Counted from the stretch's first letter, positions 38,761 to 49,405 are shown. The stretch: DNA of 64,000 bases from Xanthomonas sp. XNM01 (GCF_014851915.1 NZ_JACVAP010000003.1:588737-652736), one strand, 5' to 3'. The notes: generated from the sequence alone by a model not told the origin. Numbers and translations are program-made.

Positions 38761-39120
38761 ATGAGCCCGACCTCGACCGAGCATCTGAAGGAAAACCTGA
38801 GCGAAGCAGGCTCGCACCTGAAGTCCGCCGCCGGCGCCGCCGGCGAGGCGATCCGTGGCGCCGCCGGTGCGGCCGGCGACGAACTGCGCCTGGGCAGGGC
38901 CAACGTCAAGTCCGAACTGGCCGACAGCGCGCTGTCGGGCCTGGCCGCCGCCGAGTTCGGTGGTGAAGCCGCGCGCGAGCAGGTGGACGCGCTGATGGAC
39001 AAGGGCCGCGACTTGGTCGACAGCGCCGCCGAGCTGATCCGCGAGCGTCCGCTGGCCTCCTTCGGCGTGGCCTTCGCTGCCGGCTGGCTGGTGGCTGCGC
39101 TGAGCCGCCGCGACAAGTAA
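38761..39120 (+). CDS. DUF883/YqjD-ElaB-like membrane-anchored protein
   Basis: A 119-residue protein. The N-terminal 90 residues are an Ala/Gly-rich amphipathic helix (LKENLSEAGSHLKSAAGAAGEAIRGAAGAAGDEL). The C-terminus has the ERP motif and tail anchor LIRERPLASFGVAFAAGWLVAALSRR. YqjD and ElaB are tail-anchored stationary-phase proteins that bind ribosomes. The gene heads a run with the holin-like and 183-residue proteins. Confidence 0.8.
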   Translation: MSPTSTEHLKENLSEAGSHLKSAAGAAGEAIRGAAGAAGDELRLGRANVKSELADSALSGLAAAEFGGEAAREQVDALMDKGRDLVDSAAELIRERPLASFGVAFAAGWLVAALSRRDK

Positions 39121-39129
39121 GCGATCGAC

Positions 39130-39624
39130 GTGCAGGACCAAGGGGACCACCGCGCCGAGGCGGAACACGCGGGCGCCACGCCGCCACTGGACGAAAGCAT
39201 CCGCGCGGTCGGCAACGCCGGCCGCGCGACGGTGGATGCGGCCGGGGAAACGCTGCGCGCACTGCGCAGCCTGCTGTCGGCCGACATCGCGCTGGCCCGC
39301 AGCGCGCTCGGCCGCGGCATCGCCTGGGCCGGCGTGGCGATCGTGTTCGGCGCATCGGCCTGGCTGCTGGCCACCGCGGCCAGCGTCGCGCTGATGCAGC
39401 GCTTCGGGCTGAGCTGGCTGGAATCGCTGAGCATCGCCGCGGTGTTCAACCTGGCCGTCACCGGGCTGGCCGCCTGGCGCACCGCGCGGTTCTTCGACTA
39501 CATGGGCCTGCACGCGACCCGGCGCCAGCTCAGCAGGCTGGGGCTGTTCGACGAACCGGCCGACGACGATGACGGACAGACTGGAGTGCCGGCGCCCGTG
39601 GCCGCCGCACGGGAGACCCCCTGA
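39130..39624 (+). CDS. phage holin family/YqjE-like membrane protein
   Basis: A 164-residue protein with a GTG start at 39130, nine bases after the DUF883 stop. A polar N-tail leads to an amphipathic region (LRALRSLLSADIALARSALGRG) and two helices (IAWAGVAIVFGASAWLLATAASVALM, SIAAVFNLAVTGLAAW). The order DUF883-YqjE-like mirrors E. coli yqjD-yqjE. It is not a phage lysis gene. It overlaps the next gene by one base. Confidence 0.78.
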   Translation: MQDQGDHRAEAEHAGATPPLDESIRAVGNAGRATVDAAGETLRALRSLLSADIALARSALGRGIAWAGVAIVFGASAWLLATAASVALMQRFGLSWLESLSIAAVFNLAVTGLAAWRTARFFDYMGLHATRRQLSRLGLFDEPADDDDGQTGVPAPVAAARETP

Positions 39625-40175
39625 TGCGCTTCGAACTGATCAAGCAGCGGGTCGAACGTGCCGAACAGCGGATGGACCGCTGCCAGCAGAACGTCGACGC
39701 GCAATGGAAGGGCCTGTCGCAGGCCTGGCGCAGCAGCTGGTCGCCGGGGCGGATCGTCGTTGCCGGCCTGCTCGGCGGCTTTCTCGCGGGCCGGGCCGAG
39801 CCCTTCTCGCGGGTCGGCGGCACCCGCTGGCTGCAGATGCTGAGCACCATCTCCAGCATGGTCGCCACGCTGCGCGCGGCGGCCGCCTCCGAGGAAGCCA
39901 GCGAAGCGGCCGACCAGGCCGCCGACCAGGCGACCGCGTCGGGCATGCAGGCACGCGCCGCCAGCGAGGCCGCACCGGCCGCGGTACGGACCGCGGCCGC
40001 CCAGCAGGCCACGGCACCTGCACCGGCGGCATCGGCCACGCCTGCACCGCCAGCCGCGGCACCACAGGGCGCGGCCACGGCATCACCGGCCCCTCCGGGC
40101 ACGCATCCACGCACGGGCACCTCGCAGGGCGCGCCGCGTCCGGCCGAAGCGGCCACCGAATTCTCCGAGCGCTGA
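39624..40175 (+). CDS. hypothetical protein of the YqjD/YqjE cluster
   Basis: A 183-residue protein in the position of yqjK. It starts MRFELIKQRVERAEQRMDRCQQNVDAQWKGLSQAWRSSWSPGRIVVAGLLGGFLAG, a charged helix then a weak membrane segment. It ends in a long Ala/Pro/Thr-rich disordered tail. The start overlaps the previous stop (TGATG), which supports co-translation. No catalytic features are visible. Confidence 0.68.
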   Translation: MRFELIKQRVERAEQRMDRCQQNVDAQWKGLSQAWRSSWSPGRIVVAGLLGGFLAGRAEPFSRVGGTRWLQMLSTISSMVATLRAAAASEEASEAADQAADQATASGMQARAASEAAPAAVRTAAAQQATAPAPAASATPAPPAAAPQGAATASPAPPGTHPRTGTSQGAPRPAEAATEFSER

Positions 40176-40218
40176 CCCCAGCGCGTCGCCACCGCGGCCG
40201 GCGCCGCCCAGAGGACGC

Positions 40219-41313
40219 ATGTCCGCCATCCCTTCCGATCCGCAGACCGACGTGACGTCCGGCGCCGTGTCGCCGCGTCCGCGCGCCTCCACCGCGATCA
40301 TCGTGCTGGCCACCCTCGCGGTCGGCTACACCCTGTGGGCCGCGCAGGAGGTGATCCTCCCGGTGCTGCTGGCGGCCTTCTTCGCCTTGATCGGCAACCC
40401 GCTGATCCGGCTGCTGCGACGCCTGTACGTGCCGCGCTTCTTCGGCGCGCTGCTGGTGCTCATCGCCGGGCTTGCCGGTGCGGGCGCGCTGGGCATGCAG
40501 CTGGTGGCGCCTGCCACCAACTGGGCGGAGCAGGCGCCGCGCGAGGCGCGCAAGCTCGGCCGCCAGCTGCAGGAACTGTCGCGTCCGATGCACGAGGCCA
40601 ACCGCATCGCCGAGGACATGGCCCGGGCCGCGGCCGGCGAGGCCAACCGCAAGGTGCAGGTGGTGCGCACGCGGGTCGACGATCCCTACGCGGCGCTGAC
40701 CCGCACGCCGCGCCTGGCCGCCTCGGTGCTGGCGGTGGTGCTGCTGACGTTCTTCTTCATGGTCTACGGCGAAAAACTGCAGCGCAACGCGATCGCACTG
40801 CTGCCCGGACGCCAGCAGAAGCGCTTCACCGTGGAGATCCTGCACGGAATCGAACGCGAAGTATCGCGCTACGTGCTGACGATCAGCCTGATCAACGCGG
40901 TGGTCGGCCTGCTGTTCGCCGGCATCCTGGTGCTGCTGAAGTTCCCCACCCAGGAGGCGCTGCTGTGGGGCACCGCGGTGATGCTGCTGAATTTCGCGCC
41001 GTACGTGGGCCCGCTGATCGGCGTGATCATGATGCTGCTGGTCGGCTACATGGCCTTCGACGACACCTGGAGCTCGCTGCTGCCGGCGATGCTGTACCTG
41101 GCGCTGCACACCATCGAAGGGCAGATCGTGACCCCGATCGTGCTGGGTAGGCGCATGGCGCTGTCGCCGCTGGTGCTGATCCTGGCGCTGATGCTGTTCG
41201 GCTGGCTGTGGGGGCTGGTGGGCCTGCTGCTGGCGGTGCCGCTGCTGGTCTGCATCAAGCTGGTGCTGGGCCAGGTCGAAGGGATGGACGGCTGGGCGCG
41301 GCTGCTGGAATGA
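40219..41313 (+). CDS. AI-2E family transporter (PerM-like)
   Basis: A 364-residue membrane protein. It opens with paired helices (AIIVLATLAVGYTLWAAQEVILPVLLAAFFALIGNPLIRLL), has a central charged coiled-coil insertion (EQAPREARKLGRQLQEL...) and four to five C-terminal helices. The family-typical blocks are LLNFAPYVGPLIG and LEGQIVTPIVLGRRM-like sequence. Members include TqsA (AI-2 export) and many transporters of unknown substrate. It lies 43 bases after the cluster above. Confidence 0.88.
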   Translation: MSAIPSDPQTDVTSGAVSPRPRASTAIIVLATLAVGYTLWAAQEVILPVLLAAFFALIGNPLIRLLRRLYVPRFFGALLVLIAGLAGAGALGMQLVAPATNWAEQAPREARKLGRQLQELSRPMHEANRIAEDMARAAAGEANRKVQVVRTRVDDPYAALTRTPRLAASVLAVVLLTFFFMVYGEKLQRNAIALLPGRQQKRFTVEILHGIEREVSRYVLTISLINAVVGLLFAGILVLLKFPTQEALLWGTAVMLLNFAPYVGPLIGVIMMLLVGYMAFDDTWSSLLPAMLYLALHTIEGQIVTPIVLGRRMALSPLVLILALMLFGWLWGLVGLLLAVPLLVCIKLVLGQVEGMDGWARLLE

Positions 41314-41437
41314 CCGCCGCGTGCCGGCGGCTGGCCCGCCGGTCCCGGGTCCGGCGCCCGCGCACCAGTTCCCGCGACCCGGCCATGCCGGCTGCGGTTG
41401 CGGGCCGCCTGCCCGCCGGAAGGCCTACAATGCGCCG

Positions 41438-42160
41438 ATGAGTTTCACCGTCCGCGCCATCACCCTCGACCTCGACGACACGCTCTGGCCGTTCGCACCG
41501 ATCGGTGCCCGCATCGACCAGGTCCTGCACGACTGGATGCTGCAGCACAGCCCCGCCACCGCCGCGATGTACCCGGTGGCGGCGATGCGCGAACTGCGCG
41601 AGCGTTCGTTCCGCGACAACCCCCAGCTGCATCACGACCTGAGCGCGTTGCGCCGGCTGACCCTGCACGAAGCGCTCGAAAAGAGCGGCGCCGACCTGGA
41701 TCTGCTGGAGCCGGCGTACGAGGCCTTCTATGCCGCGCGCAACCAGGTCGAGTGCTATCCCGATGCGATCGACGCGCTGGCGCGGATCGCGGCGAAGGTG
41801 CCGGTGGCCGCGCTCAGCAACGGCAACGCCGATCTGGAACGGATCGGCCTGATGCCGCACTTCGTGTTCCAGCTCGGCTCGCGCGAGCATGGCGCGGCCA
41901 AGCCCGCGGCCAGCATCTTCCACGCCGCCTGCGAGCGCCTGGGCTGCAGCCACGGCGACGTGCTGCACGTCGGCGACCACATCGAGATGGATGTCGCCGG
42001 CGCCGCGCGCGCCGGCCTGCGCAGTTGCTGGATCAACCGCGAGGACCGCCGCTGGGAGCACCCGGAGATCGTGCCCGACCTGCAGTTCACCACCCTGACC
42101 GCGCTGGCCGACTGGCTGGACGCGCACACCGACCACCGCATTCCGGATCCACGCGCATGA
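41438..42160 (+). CDS. HAD family hydrolase
   Basis: A 240-residue haloacid-dehalogenase-type hydrolase. Motif I is LDLDDTLWPF (nucleophile aspartate), motif II ALSNGN, motif III lysine HGAAKPAASIF and motif IV HVGDHIEMDVAG. The cap domain is helical, as in YigB/phosphoglycolate phosphatases. The substrate is likely a small phosphate ester such as FMN, unproven. It overlaps the aminopeptidase gene (ATGA). Confidence 0.9.
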   Translation: MSFTVRAITLDLDDTLWPFAPIGARIDQVLHDWMLQHSPATAAMYPVAAMRELRERSFRDNPQLHHDLSALRRLTLHEALEKSGADLDLLEPAYEAFYAARNQVECYPDAIDALARIAAKVPVAALSNGNADLERIGLMPHFVFQLGSREHGAAKPAASIFHAACERLGCSHGDVLHVGDHIEMDVAGAARAGLRSCWINREDRRWEHPEIVPDLQFTTLTALADWLDAHTDHRIPDPRA

Positions 42161-43527
42161 CCCAGACCACCGCCTACGCCGACACCGGCGCCGCCGCCCT
42201 GCCGTTGCACCTGGTCGCCCGCGGCGACTACGCCGCCTGGCGCGGCGCCCAGCCCGCCGCCGTCGCCGCCTGGCTGGACGCGCAGGCGTTCAAGGCAGCG
42301 CCCGGCACGCTCGCCCTGCTGCCGGGCGAATCCGGCATCGCCGGCGCGGTGGTCGGCATCGGCGATCCGCTCGACCCCTACTCCTACGCGCATGCCGCGA
42401 CCGGGCTGCCCGAGGGCGCCTGGGAGCCGGTCACGCCGCCGCAGGGCGAGGCGCTGGCCGCGCTGCAGCTGGGTTGGGGCCTGGGCGGCTACCGCTTCGA
42501 CCGCTACAAGACCGCCCCGCGCGAACCGGCGCGCCTGCGCCTGCCGGACCTGGACGCCGAGGCGCTGGACGTGCTGCTGGCCTGCACCCGCGTGCGCGAC
42601 TGGGTCAACACGCCGACCCAGGACATGGGCCCGGACGAACTGGAGGCGGCCGCACGCGAGCTGGCGCAGGCGCATGGCGCGCAGGTCGAGGTGATCGCCG
42701 GCGATGCGCTGCTGGCGCAGAACTTCCCGGCGATCCACGCTGTCGGCCGCGCCTCGCACCGCGCGCCGCGGCTGATCGCGCTGCGCTGGGGCGACGCCGC
42801 CCATCCGCACGTGGCCATCGTCGGCAAGGGCGTGTGCTTCGACACCGGCGGCCTGGACATGAAGCCGGCCGACGGCATGCGCAACATGAAGAAGGACATG
42901 GGCGGCGCCGCGCATGCGCTGGCCCTGGCCGGGCTGGTGATGGCGCGCGGCCTGCCGCTGCGGATCACCCTGCTGGTGCCGGCGGTGGAGAACGCGGTCG
43001 GCCCGGACGCGTTCCGTCCCGGTGAGGTCATCGCCACCCGCACCGGCGTCAGCGTCGAGATCGACAACACCGACGCCGAAGGCCGGGTGATCCTGTGCGA
43101 CGCACTGGCCTACGCCGGCGAACAGCAGCCGGCGCTGATCCTGGACTTCGCCACGCTGACCGGCGCGGCGCGGATCGCGCTCGGCCCGGACCTGCCGGCG
43201 CTGTTCTCCAACGACGATGCGCTGGCCGCCGACTGGATCGCCGGCGGCGAGACCATGCGCGACCCGGTCTGGCGCATGCCGCTGTGGCGCCCGTACCTGC
43301 GCTACCTGACCAGCAACGTCGCCGACCTGGCCAACGCCGGCTCGCGCATGGCCGGCGCGGTCACCGCCGCGCTGTACCTGGAGCGCTTCGTGCCCGAGGG
43401 CACGCCGTGGGCGCACCTGGACACCTACGCCTGGAACGACAGCGCGCGCCCGGGCCGCCCCGCCGGTGGCGAGGCGCTCGGCCTGCGTGCGGCGTGGAGC
43501 CTGCTGAAGACGCGCTTCGGCCAGTGA
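42157..43527 (+). CDS. M17 leucyl aminopeptidase family protein
   Basis: A 456-residue metallopeptidase. Two-metal-site motifs are GKGVCFDTGGLDMKPADGMRNMKKDMGGAA and the hallmark NTDAEGRVILCDAL. The N-terminal domain is divergent, as in PepA-like proteins of this order. It cleaves N-terminal residues from peptides in the cytoplasm. The start overlaps the HAD stop, and a strong terminator follows. Confidence 0.92.
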   Translation: MTQTTAYADTGAAALPLHLVARGDYAAWRGAQPAAVAAWLDAQAFKAAPGTLALLPGESGIAGAVVGIGDPLDPYSYAHAATGLPEGAWEPVTPPQGEALAALQLGWGLGGYRFDRYKTAPREPARLRLPDLDAEALDVLLACTRVRDWVNTPTQDMGPDELEAAARELAQAHGAQVEVIAGDALLAQNFPAIHAVGRASHRAPRLIALRWGDAAHPHVAIVGKGVCFDTGGLDMKPADGMRNMKKDMGGAAHALALAGLVMARGLPLRITLLVPAVENAVGPDAFRPGEVIATRTGVSVEIDNTDAEGRVILCDALAYAGEQQPALILDFATLTGAARIALGPDLPALFSNDDALAADWIAGGETMRDPVWRMPLWRPYLRYLTSNVADLANAGSRMAGAVTAALYLERFVPEGTPWAHLDTYAWNDSARPGRPAGGEALGLRAAWSLLKTRFGQ

Positions 43528-43567
43528 GGGCGACGCCGTCCGTCGAGGACGGCGACGGACACGACCA

Positions 43568-43590
43568 GGGCCGCCGCATGCGGCCCTTTT
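43568..43590 (+). terminator. rho-independent terminator after the aminopeptidase
   Basis: GGGCCGC (43568-43574), a five-base loop and GCGGCCC (43580-43586) are followed by TTTT. It is located 40 bases past the stop. Confidence 0.85.
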
Positions 43591-43729
43591 CGTCGTGGAT
43601 CGGGTCGCAGCGGCATGGGCGTCGTGCAGCGTGCGGCGATGGGCCCTGCGCGGCGCGACCTCCCGCCACGGACCGCCACGTACGACCGACTGCGCCGCAG
43701 AATCCCGTTCGCGGCACTCCGCGGACGGC

Positions 43730-45418
43730 TCAGCCGGCCACTTCGACCCGGTCGCGACCGCTGCGCTTGGCGCGGTAGAGCGCTTCGTCGGCGCGGCGCA
43801 GCAGCTGCTCGCCGCTGTCGCCATGGCCGGCGTGGGCGGCGACGCCGATCGACACCGTGACCGGCGGCAGCTCGCGCCCCAGATGGACCACGCGCATGGC
43901 CTGCACCGCCTGGCGGATCTGTTCGGCGCGCGCGCGCGCGACCTCCAGCGAAGCTTCCGGCAGGATCAGGGTGAACTCCTCGCCGCCGTAACGGCAGGCG
44001 ATGTCCTCGACCCGCGCATGCGCCTGCAGCAGCTGGCCGAACGCCGCCAGCAGCGCATCGCCGCCGGGGTGGCCATGCAGGTCGTTGAAGGCCTTGAAGT
44101 GGTCCAGGTCGAACATCATCAGGCTCAGCGGCAGGCTGCGGCGCTCGCAGCGGGCCAGCTCGCGCGCCAGCGATTCTTCCAGGTAGCGCCGGTTGAACAG
44201 GCCGGTCAGCGGTTCGCGGATCGACTGGATGCGCAGCCGTTCCTGCAGGTGCAGGTTGTGCAGCGCCATCGACAGCTGCTCGGCCGCTGCCTGCACCAGG
44301 TCGAGGCGATCCAGGAACGCGGCACTGGACGAGGACAGGTAGACGAAGCCGAGCTGCACGCCCTGCGCCGACAGCGGGATGCAGGCGGCGTTGAGGGTGG
44401 CGGCGATCGACGGCGGGTCGATGTGCGCGCAGCGCAGCGTCTCCTCGCTGGCGCGGATCACGTGCGGCTGGCCGCGACGCAGCCCCCAGCACTGGTCCGG
44501 CGGCAGCATCGCCGCGCTGCCGGCCGCGTGCTCGCCCCAGTGCACCAGTTCCTCGGCGTAGTCCTGCGAGGCGCGGATGCGGTACAGCGTGCCGCCGGTG
44601 TCCGGCATCAGGCGGCCCAGCAGCTGGGTGGTCAGCGCCACCGCTTCGTCGACGCTGATGCAGCTCTGCAGCAGGCCGCCGTAGCGGTTGAGCTCGGCCA
44701 GGTCGGCGCTGTGCCGCTCCAGCTTCTGCACCGTGTCGACCAGGCGCACGTTGGCATCGGCGCCGGCGCGTTCGGCCCGCGCGCGATTGCGGATCTCGCG
44801 CAGCAGCAGCCAGTAGACCATCGCCACCACGACGATGCCGATCGGAATGCCGAGCACCGCCAGCGCGCGCAGGATGTCGGCGCTGCGCCGGCTGGTGAGG
44901 TCGCGCTCCGCGAGCAGGCGACGTTCTTCGTCCAGCAGGCGCCGGGCGACCACGCGGATCCGGGTGGACACCTGCAGCGCCTTGTCGTCGATCCCGTGCT
45001 GCGCGGCGGCCAGGCCACCGGTGCGGTAGCGCTGCAGGTTGGCTTCGATCTGGGCGATGCGCTGCTCGCGCAGGTCGTCCAGCGTGCGCACCCGCGCGGC
45101 CTGCTGCGGATTGTCGCGGACCAGCAGCGCCAGCCCGTCCAGCAGCGGCTGCAGCTGCTCGCGGTTGTTCTGGTACTCGGCCAGGTAGTCGATCCGTCCG
45201 GTCAGCAGGTGGCCGCGCTGGGCCGACTCGGCATCGCGCAGGCGCGCCTCGACCGCATCGACGCTGGCGATCACCTCGTTGGTGTGCGCGACCCACTTGG
45301 CGTCGGCGATGAACCGCTGGGCACCGACCAGCACCCCGACCCCGATCGCGATGAAGATCAGCGCGGCGACCAGCAGACCGGCCTGGTTGGCGAAGCGGGA
45401 GCGACCTCGGATCGGCAC
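43730..45418 (-). CDS. CHASE3-GAF-GGDEF diguanylate cyclase
   Basis: A 562-residue protein. The start is taken as GTG 45418 (PIRGRSRFANQAGLLV), the only start codon directly before the first helix; no strong Shine-Dalgarno is seen. The helix LVAALIFIAIGVGVLV leads to a CHASE3 sensor (VIASVDAVEARLRDAESAQRGHLLTG), a second helix (IPIGIVVVAMVYWLLL), a GAF domain and the GGDEF domain. The active site is RYGGEEF, with the inhibitory RxxD (RVED) five residues before it, so it should make c-di-GMP with product feedback. Confidence 0.9.
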   Translation of the reverse strand: MPIRGRSRFANQAGLLVAALIFIAIGVGVLVGAQRFIADAKWVAHTNEVIASVDAVEARLRDAESAQRGHLLTGRIDYLAEYQNNREQLQPLLDGLALLVRDNPQQAARVRTLDDLREQRIAQIEANLQRYRTGGLAAAQHGIDDKALQVSTRIRVVARRLLDEERRLLAERDLTSRRSADILRALAVLGIPIGIVVVAMVYWLLLREIRNRARAERAGADANVRLVDTVQKLERHSADLAELNRYGGLLQSCISVDEAVALTTQLLGRLMPDTGGTLYRIRASQDYAEELVHWGEHAAGSAAMLPPDQCWGLRRGQPHVIRASEETLRCAHIDPPSIAATLNAACIPLSAQGVQLGFVYLSSSSAAFLDRLDLVQAAAEQLSMALHNLHLQERLRIQSIREPLTGLFNRRYLEESLARELARCERRSLPLSLMMFDLDHFKAFNDLHGHPGGDALLAAFGQLLQAHARVEDIACRYGGEEFTLILPEASLEVARARAEQIRQAVQAMRVVHLGRELPPVTVSIGVAAHAGHGDSGEQLLRRADEALYRAKRSGRDRVEVAG

Positions 45419-45494
45419 GGCAGGCTGAACTGGACAGGAAACCAGCGCACATTGTGCCCGCGCGCGCGCGGATACGTGAAGGTATGTGCCGGCG

Positions 45495-46097
45495 CTACAG
45501 CAGGCCGCGCTGGCGGGCCAGGCGGTAGGCCTCGATCCGGTTGCCGACGCCGAGCTTGCCGATGGCCTCGGACAGGTAGTTGCGCACCGTGCCCTGCGAC
45601 AGGCCCAGCTGGGTGGCGATCTCGGCCGAGGAGCGCCCTTCGCCGGCCAGGCGCAGCACCTGGCGCTCGCGGTCGCTGAGCGGGTCGTCGCCGGCCCAGG
45701 CCTCGACCGCCAGGTCCGGGTCGATCGCGCGACCACCGCGGGCGACGTTGCGCAGCGCCTCGGCCAGGCGCTCGGCCGGCGCGTCCTTGAGCAGGTAGCC
45801 GGCCACGCCGGCCTCCAGCGCGCGCCGCAGGAAGCCGGCGCGGGCGAAGGTGGTGACGATCACCACCCGCACCGGCAGCTGCTGGCGCTGGATCCGCTGC
45901 GCCAGCTCCAGGCCGCTGAGGCCGGGCATCTCGATGTCGGTGACCAGCAGGTCCGGCTGCAGCCGCTGCAGTTCGCGCCAAGCGCCCTCGCCGTCGGCAG
46001 CCGCACCGACCACCTCGATGTCAGGCTCCATCGACAGCAGCGCGACCAGCGCGCCGCGCACCATCGCCTGGTCTTCGGCCAGCAGGACCCGGATCAT
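45495..46097 (-). CDS. NarL/DesR-family response regulator
   Basis: A 200-residue regulator. The receiver has LLAEDQ, phospho-acceptor D in LLVTDIEMPG and K in YLLKDAPAE. The LuxR-type helix-turn-helix is LSDRERQVLRLAGEGRSSAEIATQLGLSQGTVRNYLS. It is the last gene of the operon with the DesK-like kinase and the ABC transporter, which it probably controls through the palindrome at 49165-49178. Confidence 0.93.
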   Translation of the reverse strand: MIRVLLAEDQAMVRGALVALLSMEPDIEVVGAAADGEGAWRELQRLQPDLLVTDIEMPGLSGLELAQRIQRQQLPVRVVIVTTFARAGFLRRALEAGVAGYLLKDAPAERLAEALRNVARGGRAIDPDLAVEAWAGDDPLSDRERQVLRLAGEGRSSAEIATQLGLSQGTVRNYLSEAIGKLGVGNRIEAYRLARQRGLL

Positions 46098-46184
46098 CGG
46101 CGGCGGTGCGGGAGCGTCATCGGCAGCGACGGTAGCAGAGCGGCCGCGGGCGACGCGATCGCCGCCATCGCAGCGGCCACGGCC

Positions 46185-47366
46185 TCAGGCCGGCGCATGC
46201 AGGTCGGCGGCCGCCTCCGCCACCGGCTGCCACTGCGGCAGCTCGGCCAGCAGCACGGTGCCGCGGCGCGGTGCCGATTCGATCCGCAGGCTGCCGCCCA
46301 GCGCCTGCAGGCGTTCGCGCATGCCATCCAGGCCGTTGCCCGGCCGGATCGCGCCCCCGCGGCCGTCGTCCTCGATCCGCAGCTGCCAGCGCCCACGCGC
46401 CGCGGCCAGCGCGATCCGCACGTGCTGCGCGCGCGCATGCCGATGGATGTTGGTGGCCGCCTCGCGCAGGCACAGCGCCAGCGCCGTCTCCTGCTCGGGC
46501 GACAGCGTCGCCTCCTCCATCGCGTGGCGCACCAGGATCCCCTCGGCCTCCAGCAGGACCCGTGCGGCGGTCAGCTCGGCCACCAGGTCGGCGGCACGGA
46601 TGCCGGTGACCGCACGCCGCACCTGGGCCAGCGAATCGCGCGCGACGCGGCCGAGTTCGTCCAGTTCGCGCCGCGCCGCCGCGGTCTCGCCGCGGTCCAG
46701 CCAGCGCGCCGCCAGGTCGGATTTCAGGGCGACCAGCGACAGGGTGTGGCCGAGCAGGTCGTGCAGGTCGCGGCCGATGCGCTCGCGCTCGGCGGTGGCG
46801 GCCAGGCGCCGCACCTCGGCATGGCTGAGCTGCAGCGCGACCTGGCGCGCCCGGCTCTGCTGGTAGAAATGGGTGCCGAAGAAGGCCGAAGCGCCGACCA
46901 CCAGGGTCACGCCGAACACGAACGGCGGGTAGCCCAGCCACAGGATCTCGGCCAGGAAGAGCCCCTGCATCGCCACCACCGCCAGCAGCTTCCACCACAG
47001 CGGCCGGTCGACGAAGGCCATCAGCGCCACCGCGTAGATCAGGTAGGTGTTGGCGAAGCTGTTGAACGGCATCACCGCGTAGGACAGCAGGGCGATGCCG
47101 ATGGCCGCGCGCAGCACCACCGGATGCTCGCTCAGCCGCCGGTAGCCGAGCAGGTACAGCGGCAGGAACAGCGCGATGCTGACGAAGGTGCTGCCCCAGG
47201 CCGCGCGCGCGTCGCGGCCGAAACCGGTGTGCATGCCGAACACGAACGGCATGAACAGGAAGCCCAGATACGCCAGGTTGGCCACCGGCCACCAGCCCAG
47301 CCCGTGCCGTTCGGGAAACACGCGCCGGCGCAGCGCCAGCAGCCGGTCGTACAGGACGCGCATCAT
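46185..47366 (-). CDS. DesK-like sensor histidine kinase
   Basis: A 393-residue kinase starting at ATG 47366. Five to six membrane helices lie in the first 190 residues. The HisKA_3 motif is ERERIGRDLHDLLGHTLSLVALK with the phospho-histidine, and the ATPase has LCLREAATNIHRHA and IEDDGRGGAIRPGNGLDGMRERL. This class senses membrane state or membrane-active compounds. It lies between the permease and the response regulator. Confidence 0.92.
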   Translation of the reverse strand: MMRVLYDRLLALRRRVFPERHGLGWWPVANLAYLGFLFMPFVFGMHTGFGRDARAAWGSTFVSIALFLPLYLLGYRRLSEHPVVLRAAIGIALLSYAVMPFNSFANTYLIYAVALMAFVDRPLWWKLLAVVAMQGLFLAEILWLGYPPFVFGVTLVVGASAFFGTHFYQQSRARQVALQLSHAEVRRLAATAERERIGRDLHDLLGHTLSLVALKSDLAARWLDRGETAAARRELDELGRVARDSLAQVRRAVTGIRAADLVAELTAARVLLEAEGILVRHAMEEATLSPEQETALALCLREAATNIHRHARAQHVRIALAAARGRWQLRIEDDGRGGAIRPGNGLDGMRERLQALGGSLRIESAPRRGTVLLAELPQWQPVAEAAADLHAPA

Positions 47367-47394
47367 CGACTCTCTCCTCGGGGCCGGTGCGGGC

Positions 47395-48173
47395 TCAGCC
47401 GCGGTCGCGCAGGCGGCGGGCGGCCAGGCCGAAGCACAGGGCGGTGGTGCCGGCCAGCACGGCCAGGTGCAGGGCCACGCTGCCGCCGGCATCCATGCCG
47501 ACCACGTGCAGCGCCAGCTGGCCCAGATGATACGCAGGCCACACCACCGCCAGCTGCTGGACCACCTCCGGCAGCATCGCCAGCGGCATCCACAGGCCCG
47601 ACAGCAGCGACATCGGCAGGTAGACCAGATTGACCACGCCCGGCGCGCCCTGGCCGCGGACCAGGCTGCCGATCAGCAGCCCCAGAGCGCAGAACGGCAG
47701 CGTGCCCAGCACCTGCACCGCCACCAGCAGCGCGGCTTCGGCCGCCGACAGGCGCACGCCGCCGAGCAGCGTGCCGGCGGCCAGCAGCATCAGCGCGATC
47801 ACCAGCGCGAAGGCCAGCGCGCTGGCGGTGCGTGCGCCGAGCAGCGCACCCGGCGGCAGCGGCAACGCGCGCTTGAGGGTCAGCAGGCCACGCTCGCGGT
47901 CGATCGCCAGGCCGGCACCGAAGCCGAACAGCGCCGGCCCGATCGCACCGAACACGCCGTAGCCGACCATCATGTAGCGCGCCGCATCGGCGCCGCCGCG
48001 GCCACCGGCCAGCAGCACCCCGAACAGCAGGTAGAACAGCACCGGGAAGCCCAGCGCCGGCAGCGCGAACGACGGCGTGCGCAGCAGCCGCAGGCCTTCG
48101 TAGCCCGCCTCCAGCGCGTAGGCCTTCCAGGGGCGGTAGCCGGCGCGGGGCAGCGTGTCGGTATGTAGCGTGT

Positions 48174-48177
<4 letters not shown>
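47395..48177 (-). CDS. ABC-2 type transporter permease
   Basis: A 260-residue permease with six helices: LPALGFPVLFYLLFGVLLAGG, MMVGYGVFGAIGPALFGFGAGLA, ALAFALVIALMLLAAGTLLGG, AALLVAVQVLGTLPFCALGLLIG, PGVVNLVYLPMSLLSGLWMPLAM and LHLAVLAGTTALCFGLAARRL. It pairs with the ATPase whose stop overlaps its start. Such exporters move lipids, peptides or antibiotics. Confidence 0.9.
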
Positions 48178-49085
<908 letters not shown>

Positions 49086-49164
49086 GGGCGTGCTCCGTAG
49101 CGGGATGCAGCCAGTCTGGCCACGCCACGCCGCGCACGGCAGTCACCGGGCTCATGCAAAGCGG

Positions 49165-49178
49165 GTGACAGCTGTCAC
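49165..49178. promoter_or_regulatory. 14-bp perfect palindrome, candidate operator
   Basis: GTGACAGCTGTCAC lies in the 320-base spacer between divergent operons, 80 bases before the ABC ATPase start and 228 before the membrane-fusion gene. LuxR-type regulators such as the one at 45495 bind short inverted repeats of this shape, so autoregulation is a reasonable guess. Confidence 0.5.
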
Positions 49179-49405
49179 TACGGCCGCGCCGGTCGCCGTC
49201 CTAGGATGCGTCCCGTCGCCGCAAAACCATGTCGAACACGGCCCTGCCGGAACGTCGCCCTCCCGGTGGCCGGCCGACGCCTCCGTCCGCACCATCCGCC
49301 ACTCGTCCTGCCGTCGCCGCCGTCCGCCACGAAGTGACTTCCGGCAACTGGCGGACGTGTAGGCTGCACGACGACACTGCCACTCCGGGTTCCAACGAGA
49401 CTGCA

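Noticed and set aside
39130..39624. Prophage (because of the holin-family membership)
   Set aside because: YqjE-like proteins share the fold; neighbours are chromosomal envelope genes and no phage structural gene is present.
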